Assembly: GCA_030019205.1 (NCBI GenBank)
Contig: JASEFH010000004.1
Coordinates: forward strand, 62,001 to 126,000
Source: Methanomicrobiales archaeon
GTDB lineage: Archaea > Halobacteriota > Methanomicrobia > Methanomicrobiales > JACTUA01
DNA: 64,000 bases
Direction of reading: 5' to 3'
Shown here in pieces: positions 26,843 to 35,023 of the stretch. The notes below the pieces were generated by a model that was given only the letters and a program-made list of their open reading frames with translations, was not told where the DNA came from and did no database searches. Every line of letters starts with the position of its first letter. Within the stretch, counting starts at the first letter, position 1. The position numbers were made by a program, and so were the translations under genes.

Positions 26843-27651
26843 TCGATTGCCGGGGCAGAGGCCTTGGGCGCCTGTCTCCCTGTCGTCCCGTCACCTTTCC
26901 GCCCGGTAGGATAGGCCGGCAAAGGAGCAGGTTGTCTTGCATTGCGGCTCTTCTTCCCATGCCCCTCTCCTTTACAGGGGCTATCGCACTGGCGGGGGGG
27001 GATAGGGGGGGGCACCCCCCCTCCCCCTTCAAGCCCTCTTCCCCGGGGTGCGATAGGCCTGGATTGGAGAGAGCAGGATGAGCGTTGTACCCGGGCCTTG
27101 GTGACCACAGCATCCCCGCATGGGTATCGCATGCAGGGGCGCAGGCTATCGGGAAAGAGATCCCCCTCCCCCAAAGGTAACGATGGGACTGGTTGGGGGG
27201 GCACGAGATCGATCTCGAAAGAGAGCCCGGGAACGGATCGAGATGACTCTCGTCTCGCAGCATCGCAGGCATGAGGCTATCGTGCTTGGCAGGGCATGGG
27301 TTAGATGTATCCGAGCCTCATTGCATGCCACAGAAACGGATCCGGTGAGAGTCGGGCAGAGCAGGAAACGATCACCCCCCGGGAGAGGGTCTTTCCGACT
27401 GCGACGGGCCCGTGGATCTGGAGGAGGGAGGCGGCCGGAACCGAGAGACGACGGCATTCCCCGCTGCTAACGCAATCACCGGAACTGCAGGGCCCAGAGA
27501 ACAGCGCAACCGGAATCCGTTCCCGCCCCTTCGGTGCGGATGAAATTGCCCTCGGTCGGGAGGCATACCGAATCGGTCCCCAGCCGGAAGCGCTAGGGAC
27601 AACATCGGTAAAGTGCCGCTCCCGGAGACTGCGGCAGAAGCGCGAAAAGAA
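26843..27651. other. Gene-free region with GC-hairpin repeats
   Basis: About 800 bp between the coenzyme B operon promoter and the end of ftr. Open frames are short and carry no protein signature. It contains dispersed element copy 2 (26981-27026) and a TGCGATAGGCCTG motif at 27049-27061. Nothing else is recognised. Confidence 0.45.
26961..27061 (+). repeat. Dispersed GC-hairpin element, copy 2, with flanking GCGATAG modules
   Basis: Reads CCCCT...AGGGG (small hairpin 26962-26980), CTATCGCACTGG (26981-26992), a run of G, GATA, G8-CA-C7 (27005-27021) and CTCCCC, then TGCGATAGGCCTG (27049-27061). The 26981-27026 core aligns with the reverse complement of 3384-3422. The two GCGATAG units are in inverted orientation around the core. 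Confidence 0.6.
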
Positions 27652-28539
27652 TTAGAAGAGTTTGTGGAGGTGGAACTGGTGGGGTCCGAGTTTGCCTCCG
27701 TAGTTGCCGGCGCTGATCCACTTCACGCCCGGCACCGTCGTCGCCGCCCGGATCCCCTCGCGCATCGCCGCTGCCACCGCATCCGCGCTGACGCCGTCGA
27801 TGACGATCTCGTAGATGCTGTTCACGCCCTCCGGCACCTTGCTGTTCGGTACCCTGGACTTCAGCGTCGGGGCGTAGAGCTCGTTCGTGCTGGCATTCAT
27901 GAACTTGTACTTGTTGCTCCCGACCTTGGAGCCGCTCCCCACGATCCCGCCGGGGAACGAGGTGATCACGCCGCGCACCGCTTCGATGGCGTCGACGGCA
28001 GCCTCCGCGCCCGCCAGGGCGGCCATCTGGTTCTCTCCCATGACAAAGAAGTTGCCGCCGGCCACGCCCTGGACGACGCCGTACTCCTCCTCGGCGATGA
28101 ACTCTCCCTGCATGATGGGTATCGCCCAGACGCTCCGGTCCCCGACCTTCTTCTGGTACTCGAAGCCATCGCCGAAGAAGTGCAGTTTCACGGGGAGCTT
28201 CTCCGGCGCATCCCGCAGACCGTCGAAGGCGGACGTCGTCGGTGCCGTCAGGACGCACTCGCCGATCCTCTCGATCAGCTGCTCTTTCAATTTCTTCTTG
28301 CTGGGATTGCAGATGAGGATCGCATACCCCGGCCGCCCGTCGGGGGACTCCTCCGGCGGAACGTAGTAATCGATGCCCGCCTCAGCCGCGCAGCCGATGC
28401 AGGAGGTTGCAAACCCTGTGGCCTCCAGTGCGGTCTTTTCCGCCCACTTCCTGCTCGCTGCCGTAATGATCACTCTCGAAACCCAGATCGGAAACGCTTC
28501 CGCATAGGTGTCGTCGATGGGTACCGCATTGATCTGCAT
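27652..28539 (-). CDS. ftr: Formylmethanofuran:tetrahydromethanopterin formyltransferase
   Basis: 295 aa, complete. Moves the formyl group from formylmethanofuran to H4MPT, the second step of CO2 reduction to methane. Family segments: DDTYAEAFPIW at the start, ATSCIGCAAEAGID, CVLTAPTTSAFDG, TSFPGGIVGSGSKVGS and PHQFHLHKLF at the end. A single gene with its own promoter, diverging from the fwd-hdr operon that makes its substrate. GAGG precedes the ATG. Confidence 0.96.
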   Translation of the reverse strand: MQINAVPIDDTYAEAFPIWVSRVIITAASRKWAEKTALEATGFATSCIGCAAEAGIDYYVPPEESPDGRPGYAILICNPSKKKLKEQLIERIGECVLTAPTTSAFDGLRDAPEKLPVKLHFFGDGFEYQKKVGDRSVWAIPIMQGEFIAEEEYGVVQGVAGGNFFVMGENQMAALAGAEAAVDAIEAVRGVITSFPGGIVGSGSKVGSNKYKFMNASTNELYAPTLKSRVPNSKVPEGVNSIYEIVIDGVSADAVAAAMREGIRAATTVPGVKWISAGNYGGKLGPHQFHLHKLF

Positions 28540-28572
28540 TTTCTACCTCGTTATAGACAAGTGTCATCAGCG

Positions 28573-28583
28573 AAATACAATAA
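28573..28583 (-). promoter_or_regulatory. ftr promoter TATA-like box
   Basis: On the minus strand AAAGGTTATTGTATTTCG gives a purine-rich BRE followed by a TATA-like TTATTGTA, about 35-45 bp upstream of the ftr ATG. The rest of the 28540-28910 gap is AT-rich and contains a second set of TATA-like sequences for the divergent fwd operon. Confidence 0.5.
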
Positions 28584-28843
28584 CCTTTCCCATCTGTCCC
28601 GGACGGCGGCGTACGTAACGGCACGTTTTACGCAGTTTCGGGGATGCATCGCCGTCGAAAGATTCATTATCCGTTGAAATATATTAATGTAGGTATAAGT
28701 GTTAACTATATATACTGTCAGGATTAAGGTAATCCTATTAACCCGCAGAGCATGGCAACCATTGAGAATGGGAAGGTACATGAATCTTGCTTAATCGAGG
28801 AGAAATGTTAATACAAATGGACCGTTTTTCCCGATTCATAAGG

Positions 28844-28852
28844 TTTATTTAT
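28844..28852 (+). promoter_or_regulatory. TATA box of the fwd-hdr operon
   Basis: TTTATTTAT, preceded by AAGG as a BRE, about 60 bp upstream of the fwdG ATG, predicting a start of transcription near 28877. Another AT-rich stretch (AACTATATATACT, about 28704-28716) could be an additional promoter. ATCGAT occurs twice at 28874-28890 around the predicted start. Confidence 0.5.
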
Positions 28853-28910
28853 CTTCTTTCTCAAAGCTTTTCTATCGATCTCAAATCGATGAACACTGGT
28901 GCGTGAAAGC

Positions 28911-29171
28911 ATGGCGTTTGCAACACATATCAACATCGAACGATGTACCGGTTGCAACAACTGTGTAGTTGCGTGCCCCGTCGGCGCCCTGGAGCTGCAT
29001 ACGTCAGCCCCGGCCACGACAGAGAAGATCTACCGCGTGAAGGACGGGAAATCCATCGTCCTGGACTTCAAGGCAGAACTCTGCGCTGGCTGCGGCGTCT
29101 GCATCGAGGCATGTCCCTACGATGTTATTCGACTGGTAGGACGGTTGGAAACCGCGACTTCGATGGCATGA
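28911..29171 (+). CDS. fwdG: Two-cluster ferredoxin, formylmethanofuran dehydrogenase subunit G
   Basis: 86 aa with two [4Fe-4S] motifs, CTGCNNCVVACP and CAGCGVCIEACP. The CTGCNNCVVACPVGALEL opening, the TEKIY segment and the C-terminal CPYDVIRL match FwdG, the small ferredoxin that links FwdB to the polyferredoxin FwdF. First gene of the operon; fwdF follows after 27 bp. A free ferredoxin is an alternative, but the position favours FwdG. Confidence 0.82.
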   Translation: MAFATHINIERCTGCNNCVVACPVGALELHTSAPATTEKIYRVKDGKSIVLDFKAELCAGCGVCIEACPYDVIRLVGRLETATSMA

Positions 29172-29198
29172 GAGATGACAATTTAGCGAGGATAATTC

Positions 29199-30641
29199 AT
29201 GACACTGTATCCGAAATTCTCTAAGAAGAGAGTAGGTCCCAATGTGATCTGCGAGCAGAGGCTCCTGCAGAACGTGAGCAATCTGATCCTGAATACAGAC
29301 ACCTGCACCGGCTGCGGGGTCTGTGCGGAGTCGTGTCCGGAGGAGGCGATCACGGTCAGCATGGTCGGAGCCACGAAGCGGGAGAAGGGCATCACCTATG
29401 CAACCCCCATCGAGATCGACCCGGAGAAGTGCTCCTACTGCGGTGTATGCCAGATCATGTGCCCGTTCAACGCACTGACCCTGACGGTCGACGGTGTGGA
29501 GAGGCTGCCGATCCTGGAGAAGGAGGGATTCCCCCAGTGGGACATTGTGGCGGACATCGACCAGGAGAAGTGCATCAAGTGCACCATCTGCGAGGATGTC
29601 TGCCCCCGCGACGCGATCATCCGCGAGGTCCCCGAGTTCGAAGGGGAGATGAAGGAGAAGGTCGCTGCCTACGACAGGGGTGAGATCGACACCCAGAATG
29701 CCGTCGAGGTGTACAAGACTGCAACCGCCCTCTCACGCGTCGGACGCTACCAGGACGCGATCCGTGCCTACGACCAGGCGCTGGAGATCGACCCCAGGAA
29801 CCCCCTCGCGCTCTACAACAAGGGAACCGCCCTTGCCAGGCTCGGGCGGTACGAGGAGGCTCTCAAGGCCTACGAGGATGCCCGCGCAATCGAGCTCGAC
29901 GAGACGACTCTTGCCAACCTGAAGAAGTACACGGCAGGGAAGCCCCGCTACGAGGCGCTCAAGGCCAAGACAACCTTCGAGGTCGACATGGAGAAGTGCA
30001 ACGTCTGCGGCATCTGCGGCACGCTCTGCCCGAGCATCACCGTGAAGCGCAAGCCGTTCACGGCCGAGACCGGCAAGGTCGAGGGCGATGTGCTCTTCGA
30101 TGAGACCACGTGCGACGCCTGCAAGGTCTGCGTGGACGCCTGCCCCGAGGAGGCGATCACGGTCACCCGCGAGGTCGAGGACAAGAAGCTCGAGGGAGAG
30201 GTGAACATCGACAAGGATCTCTGCTGCACGTGCACCTGGTGCTCCACCAACTGCCCGACGGAGGCGATCACGATGGAGAAGCTCTTCGAGGGCGACATCG
30301 AGATCAACCCGGAGCTCTGCCCGTCCGGCTGCTCCACCTGCGTCGAGGTGTGCCCCTGCAACGCGATCTACCTGCCCTCCCCGCCGCCGGCGAGCGAGAT
30401 GCGCGGACAGCAGGAGGAGAAGATCGCCATCAACAAGGATCTCTGCATCCTCTGCGGGGCCTGTGTCTACGCCTGCCCCGGTGAAGACATCATCGTCCTG
30501 AAACGGACCGGTCTCCGCATGAAGGGCCCGGAGACCGACCTCTTCAAGCGAATAAAAGAGAAACTCTGCACGCCACGAACCTCGAAGGTGAAGGAGGAGA
30601 CCGCCGGCACCACCCAGATCAAGGTGCTGGAGTCGACGTGA
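29199..30641 (+). CDS. fwdF: Polyferredoxin FwdF with a TPR insertion
   Basis: 480 aa with eight [4Fe-4S] motifs: CTGCGVC, CSYCGVC, CIKCTIC, CNVCGIC, CDACKVC, CCTCTWC, CPSGCSTC and CILCGAC. The atypical CPSGCSTCVEVCPCNAI is characteristic of FwdF, which wires formylmethanofuran dehydrogenase to heterodisulfide reductase. Between clusters 3 and 4 (about residues 165-245) lie two tetratricopeptide repeats (VGRYQDAIRAYDQALEIDP and LGRYEEALKAYEDARAIEL). TPRs bind proteins, so the insert may dock a partner. hdrC follows within 10 bp. Confidence 0.9.
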   Translation: MTLYPKFSKKRVGPNVICEQRLLQNVSNLILNTDTCTGCGVCAESCPEEAITVSMVGATKREKGITYATPIEIDPEKCSYCGVCQIMCPFNALTLTVDGVERLPILEKEGFPQWDIVADIDQEKCIKCTICEDVCPRDAIIREVPEFEGEMKEKVAAYDRGEIDTQNAVEVYKTATALSRVGRYQDAIRAYDQALEIDPRNPLALYNKGTALARLGRYEEALKAYEDARAIELDETTLANLKKYTAGKPRYEALKAKTTFEVDMEKCNVCGICGTLCPSITVKRKPFTAETGKVEGDVLFDETTCDACKVCVDACPEEAITVTREVEDKKLEGEVNIDKDLCCTCTWCSTNCPTEAITMEKLFEGDIEINPELCPSGCSTCVEVCPCNAIYLPSPPPASEMRGQQEEKIAINKDLCILCGACVYACPGEDIIVLKRTGLRMKGPETDLFKRIKEKLCTPRTSKVKEETAGTTQIKVLEST

Positions 30642-30650
30642 GGGATGACC

Positions 30651-31241
30651 ATGGCAAAGAAGTCGAAAGGATACAAAGACACGAAACTCGAAGAGAAGCT
30701 GAAGGACCGCTACTTCAGGACCAGCGAGAGCCATCCGGACTTCCTGGAGAAGGTGGAGGAGATCAGCAAGACGATTCCCCACATGTGCTACCAGTGCGGT
30801 ACATGCACCGGTTCCTGCCCCTCGGCGCCCCGGAGCAGCTACCGCATCCGCTACTTCGTGCGGCGGGCGGTCCTGGGTCTGGAGGAGGAGCAGCTCACCG
30901 ATCCCGATCTCTGGCTCTGCACCACCTGCTACAGCTGCACGGACCGCTGCCCGCGGGATATCGCCCCCACCGACGTGATCATGGCATGCCGCAACCTCGC
31001 CTACCAGCGGGGCATCGTGCCGGTGAATTTCCTGAAGACGGTCCAGGCGATCTACTCCTCCGGGCACGGGGTTCCCAACAACGACGCGAACCGGGCCGCC
31101 CGCAAGAGGCTGGGCCTGACGGCGGATCCGCCGACCACCCACATGTACCCCGAGTACATCAAGGGAATCCAGAAGATCCTGGATCACTACAAGATCAAAG
31201 AACAGGCCGACAAGATTGTCGCGGAGGCTGAGAAGAAATGA
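30651..31241 (+). CDS. hdrC: CoB-CoM heterodisulfide reductase subunit C
   Basis: 196 aa iron-sulfur protein passing electrons from HdrA to HdrB. Two cluster motifs: CYQCGTCTGSCPSA and CTTCYSCTDRCP. It keeps the soluble HdrC form with the ARKRLGL and PTTHMYPEY segments. The ATG at 30651 (MAKKSKG) is preferred; 30645 is in frame. Its stop overlaps the hdrB start (ATGA). Confidence 0.95.
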   Translation: MAKKSKGYKDTKLEEKLKDRYFRTSESHPDFLEKVEEISKTIPHMCYQCGTCTGSCPSAPRSSYRIRYFVRRAVLGLEEEQLTDPDLWLCTTCYSCTDRCPRDIAPTDVIMACRNLAYQRGIVPVNFLKTVQAIYSSGHGVPNNDANRAARKRLGLTADPPTTHMYPEYIKGIQKILDHYKIKEQADKIVAEAEKK

Positions 31242-32140
31242 GCAAGGCAAAGCACGAGTACGCATTCTTCCTGGGCTGCATCGCCCCGAACCGCTACCCG
31301 GGATGCGAGTACGCTGCGATCGAGTGCAGCCGGAACCTCGGGATCGAACTGCTGCCCCTGAAGGGTGCCAGCTGCTGTCCCGCTCCGGGTGCGTTCGGTT
31401 CGATCGACCTCGCCGTCTGGTACGCGATGGCGGCCCGGAACATCGTCCTCGCCGAGCAGATGGGCAAGGATATCGCCCTGCTCTGCAACGGATGCTACAA
31501 GTCGATCTACGAGGTGAACGAGAAGCTGAAGCACGACAAGGAGCTCCGGGACAATGTCAACGAGGTCCTGAAAGAGATCGACATGGAGTTCAAGGGTTCC
31601 TCGGACGTCTACCACCTGATCGAGCTCTACTACGATCCGAAGATCGTGGGCGTGGAGAAGGTCGCGGAGAGCGTGAAGCGGCCCCTGACCGGCACGAAGA
31701 TCGCCGTTCACTACGGCTGCCACCTGATCAAGCCCAAGAAGGAGCGCCACCTCGGCGACACGGAGAATCCCATGTGGATCGAGGAGCTCGTGGAGGCGCT
31801 GGGGGCGGACTCGGTCCAGTACCGCAAGAAGATGATGTGCTGCGGCGCCGGTGGCGGCGTGCGCGGATACGATCTGCCTCACGCGCTGGACATCACGAAC
31901 GAGAAGCTGATCAACATCACCGAAGCGGGAGCCGACGCGGTAACCGAGGTCTGTCCGTTCTGCCAGCTGGAGCTGGACCGCGGCCAGATCGAGATCGAGG
32001 AGAAGTTCGGGATCAAGTACGGGCTGCCCGTGCTCCACTACAACGAGCTTCTCGGGCTCGCGCAGGGGATGACTCCGGCACAGCTGGCCCTCGACCTGCA
32101 CGCGATCAGCGTCGAGCCGTTCCTGAGGAAGCTACTGTAA
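31238..32140 (+). CDS. hdrB: CoB-CoM heterodisulfide reductase subunit B
   Basis: 300 aa with two CCG domains, the catalytic subunit that cleaves CoM-S-S-CoB on non-cubane [4Fe-4S] clusters. The motifs are in GASCCPAPGAF and KMMCCGAGGG, with further Cys in LLCNGCYKS, YGCHLIKP and VCPFCQLELD. Cytoplasmic in the HdrABC type. hdrA begins 11 bp downstream. Confidence 0.96.
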   Translation: MSKAKHEYAFFLGCIAPNRYPGCEYAAIECSRNLGIELLPLKGASCCPAPGAFGSIDLAVWYAMAARNIVLAEQMGKDIALLCNGCYKSIYEVNEKLKHDKELRDNVNEVLKEIDMEFKGSSDVYHLIELYYDPKIVGVEKVAESVKRPLTGTKIAVHYGCHLIKPKKERHLGDTENPMWIEELVEALGADSVQYRKKMMCCGAGGGVRGYDLPHALDITNEKLINITEAGADAVTEVCPFCQLELDRGQIEIEEKFGIKYGLPVLHYNELLGLAQGMTPAQLALDLHAISVEPFLRKLL

Positions 32141-32151
32141 GAGGTGCAATC

Positions 32152-34173
32152 ATGGTAGATATCACATCAGAGAAGAATCCAAGAATTGGCGTATTTGTTT
32201 GCCACTGCGGTACCAATATTGCCGGTTCCATCGACGTCAAGGATGTCGTGGAGTACGCCAAGACGCTGCCCAATGTGGTCCACGCCGAGGACTACCAGTA
32301 TGTCTGCTCCACGCCGGGCCAGAAGAAGATCGAGGATGCCATCAAGGAGAAGAACCTGACCGGAACCGTGGTCGCGGCATGCTCTCCCCGCCTGCACGAG
32401 CCGACATTCCGCCGTGCGACGCAGGAAGGCGGCCTGAACCCGTACCGGTTCGAGATGGCGAACATCCGCGAGCAGAACTCCTGGGTGCACATGCACGAGA
32501 AGGAGGAGGCAACGGCAAAGGCGAAGGATGCGGTGCGGATCGCGGTCGCGAAGGCGTCGCTCCTGCAGGACCTGAAGCCGAAGTTCGTCGACGTGGAGCC
32601 GGCCGCCCTCGTGGTGGGAGCGGGAGTCGCCGGCATGCAGGCGGCGCTCGATCTCGCCAACGCCGGCATCAAGACCTACCTCATCGAGAAGAACCCCACG
32701 ATCGGCGGGCGGATGTCCCAGCTGGACAAGACCTTCCCGACGCTCGACTGCTCCCAGTGCATCCTGACGCCGAAGATGGTGGAGGTGGGCCGCAACGAGA
32801 ACATCGAGCTGATGACCTACTCCGAGGTCGAGGAGGTGGACGGGTTCATCGGCAACTTCAGCGTGAAGATCCGCAAGAAGGCCCGCGGTGTCCTGACTCC
32901 GGACGAGGCGGAGGCGAAGGGCATCGTCGGAGGCGGATGCAACGGCTGCGGCGACTGTGAGGCGGTCTGTCCGGTCATCAAGCCGAACCCCTTCGAGATG
33001 GGCATGAAGCCCCGGAAGGCGATCTACATCTATCACCCGCAGGTGGTGCCCCTGATCTACACGGTCGACTTCGACTCCTGCATCAAGTGCGGTCTCTGCC
33101 AGACGGCATGCGGCGAGAAGAAGGCGATCGACCTGGAGATGCAGGACGAGTTCGTGGACCTGAAGGTCGGAACCGTCGTGCTGGCGCTGGGCTATGACAT
33201 CTTCCCGGTGGAGAAGAAGACCGAGTGGGGCTACAAGCAGTTCGACAACGTGGTCACGAGCCTGGAGTTCGAGCGGCTGATCTGCGCGTCCGGTCCGACC
33301 GGGGGTCACCTGATCCGCCCGAGCGACGGTGCGACCCCGAAGAGGATCGGGTTCGTGCTCTGTGCGGGATCCCGTGACAACACCGGCATCGGCAAGCCGT
33401 ACTGCTCCCGGTTCTGCTGCATGTACTCCCTGAAGCACGCCCACCAGATCATCGAGAAGATCCCCGGTGCGGTGCCCTACATCTTCTACATGGACATCCG
33501 CTCCTTCGGGAAGATGTACGAGGAGTTCTACTACCGCATCCAGGACGAGGGCGCGAAGTTCATCCGCGGACGGGTCTCCAACATCCTGGAGGACCCCGCG
33601 ACCAAGAACCTCCACGTGTACGCGGAGGACACCCTGCTCGGGCGGCCCGTGGATGTCGAGCTCGACATGGTCGTGCTCGCCGCCGCGGTGCAGCCGAGCG
33701 CCGAGACGGAGAAGACCCGCCGCCTCTTCGGTGTCTCCTGCTCGCAGGACGGGTGGCTGCTCGAGGCCCATCCGAAGCTGAACCCCTGCGGCACCACCAC
33801 GGCCGGCGTGTACGTGGCGGGCGTCTGCCAGGGCCCGAAGGACATCCCGGACACGGTGGCGCAGGCGGAAGGCGCCGCCTCTGCGGCAAGCATCCCGATT
33901 CACCTGGGCAAGGTGGAGCTCGAGCCCTACTTCGCCCAGTGCATCGAGGAGAAGTGCGCCGGCTGCGGCATGTGCGTGAACCTCTGCCCCTACCAGGCGC
34001 TCTCGCTCGTCGAGAAGGATGGCAGGAAGGTGATGCAGGTGACGGAGGCGAAGTGCAAGGGCTGCGGAACCTGCGGCGCCTACTGTCCGGGCGGCGCCAT
34101 CTGGATGCAGCACTTCACCACTCCGCAGATCATCGCGCAGATCGATGCGTTCCTCGTCGGAGGTGAGCAGTGA
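32152..34173 (+). CDS. hdrA: CoB-CoM heterodisulfide reductase subunit A
   Basis: 673 aa flavoprotein, site of flavin-based electron bifurcation between ferredoxin and heterodisulfide. N-terminal IGVFVCHCGTNIAG, the FAD-binding VVGAGVAGMQAALDLANAG, the unusual cluster region DCSQCILTPKM, and ferredoxin motifs CNGCGDCEAVCP and CIKCGLCQTAC are followed by two C-terminal clusters, CAGCGMCVNLCP and CKGCGTCGAYCP. The residue that is selenocysteine in some methanogens is Cys here. The frame is open upstream, but ATG 32152 gives the family N-terminus. The mvhD start overlaps its stop. Confidence 0.96.
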   Translation: MVDITSEKNPRIGVFVCHCGTNIAGSIDVKDVVEYAKTLPNVVHAEDYQYVCSTPGQKKIEDAIKEKNLTGTVVAACSPRLHEPTFRRATQEGGLNPYRFEMANIREQNSWVHMHEKEEATAKAKDAVRIAVAKASLLQDLKPKFVDVEPAALVVGAGVAGMQAALDLANAGIKTYLIEKNPTIGGRMSQLDKTFPTLDCSQCILTPKMVEVGRNENIELMTYSEVEEVDGFIGNFSVKIRKKARGVLTPDEAEAKGIVGGGCNGCGDCEAVCPVIKPNPFEMGMKPRKAIYIYHPQVVPLIYTVDFDSCIKCGLCQTACGEKKAIDLEMQDEFVDLKVGTVVLALGYDIFPVEKKTEWGYKQFDNVVTSLEFERLICASGPTGGHLIRPSDGATPKRIGFVLCAGSRDNTGIGKPYCSRFCCMYSLKHAHQIIEKIPGAVPYIFYMDIRSFGKMYEEFYYRIQDEGAKFIRGRVSNILEDPATKNLHVYAEDTLLGRPVDVELDMVVLAAAVQPSAETEKTRRLFGVSCSQDGWLLEAHPKLNPCGTTTAGVYVAGVCQGPKDIPDTVAQAEGAASAASIPIHLGKVELEPYFAQCIEEKCAGCGMCVNLCPYQALSLVEKDGRKVMQVTEAKCKGCGTCGAYCPGGAIWMQHFTTPQIIAQIDAFLVGGEQ

Positions 34174-34601
34174 TGGCGGAGGACAACGGATTCAAGCCGA
34201 AGATCCTGGGGATCATCTGCAACTGGTGTTCGTATGCCGGGGCGGACCTCGCGGGCAGCGCCCGCACGCAGTACCCGCCCGACATCCGCATCGTCCGCGT
34301 GATGTGCACGGGGCGCGTGGATCCCCTCTTCATCATGAAGGCGTTCGTGGACGGCGCCGACGGGGTGCTCGTCTCCGGGTGCCACTTCGGGGACTGCCAC
34401 TACCTGGAGGGGAACTACAAGGCTGCAAAGCGGATGTTCCACTTGAAGCGCGTGCTCAACTCGCTCGGTATCGAAGACAAGAGACTGCGGATGACCTTCG
34501 TCTCGGCATCGGAAGGTGCCAAGTGGGCGAAAGTGGTCGAAGACGTGGTCAACACCATCAAAGCGGCCGGCCCGAGTCCCATCAAGGAATTGGCCAAGTG
34601 A
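34173..34601 (+). CDS. mvhD: F420-non-reducing hydrogenase iron-sulfur subunit D
   Basis: 142 aa. MvhD carries a [2Fe-2S] cluster that links HdrA to a [NiFe]-hydrogenase (MvhGA) or formate dehydrogenase. Cys residues are in CNWCSYAGADLAG, VMCTGRVDP and SGCHFGDCHY. No mvhG, mvhA or fdh gene follows, so the electron donor is encoded elsewhere; coupling to formate dehydrogenase is common in Methanomicrobiales. ATG 34173 follows an AGGTGAGC site. Confidence 0.94.
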   Translation: MAEDNGFKPKILGIICNWCSYAGADLAGSARTQYPPDIRIVRVMCTGRVDPLFIMKAFVDGADGVLVSGCHFGDCHYLEGNYKAAKRMFHLKRVLNSLGIEDKRLRMTFVSASEGAKWAKVVEDVVNTIKAAGPSPIKELAK

Positions 34602-34615
34602 CGTGAGGTGAGACC

Positions 34616-35023
34616 GTGCCAAAGATCAAATTGAATTTGATCTCCGGCCGGACCATCCAGCAGGGCGTCTCCATGGAAGGCGGGAAGGAGAAACCCGCCT
34701 ACCGGGAAGCCTGCGGGATCATCGAGATGGATCCGGCGGATGTCAAGAGACTGGGGATATGGGTCCCCGCGAACGTACGGGTGACGAGCCCCTACGGGAG
34801 CGTGGTCGTGAAGGCGATCAACGCCACCATGGGCCCGCATCCCGGCGTCGCCTTCATTCCCATGGGGCCCTGGGCGAACCAGGTCGTTGATCCCAACACC
34901 TACTCGACAGGCATGCCCACCTTCAAGGGCACGCCGGTCGAGGTGGAGCCGGCGGAGATGGAGAAGGTGCTCGGTTCGATCGAGCTCGTACAGTCAACGA
35001 CGCGGAAGGGGGTAGTGAAATGA
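34616..35023 (+). CDS. fwdD: Formylmethanofuran dehydrogenase subunit D
   Basis: 135 aa, the domain that in other molybdopterin enzymes forms the C-terminal dinucleotide-binding part, here a separate chain pairing with FwdB. It starts at GTG and opens with KIKLNLISGRTIQQG; GIIEMDPADVKRLGI and FIPMGPWANQVV are typical. It overlaps fwdB by 4 bp. The sequence does not decide tungsten versus molybdenum. Confidence 0.93.
   Translation: MPKIKLNLISGRTIQQGVSMEGGKEKPAYREACGIIEMDPADVKRLGIWVPANVRVTSPYGSVVVKAINATMGPHPGVAFIPMGPWANQVVDPNTYSTGMPTFKGTPVEVEPAEMEKVLGSIELVQSTTRKGVVK

Noticed and set aside
26785-27204. N-terminal extension of the TiaS-like protein to 458 aa
   Set aside because: The extra residues cover a TATA box and the repeat element; GTG 26784 has a ribosome site and gives the family start.
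31216-32151. N-terminal extension of HdrA to 985 aa
   Set aside because: It overlaps hdrB in another frame and has no homology; HdrA begins at ATG 32152.
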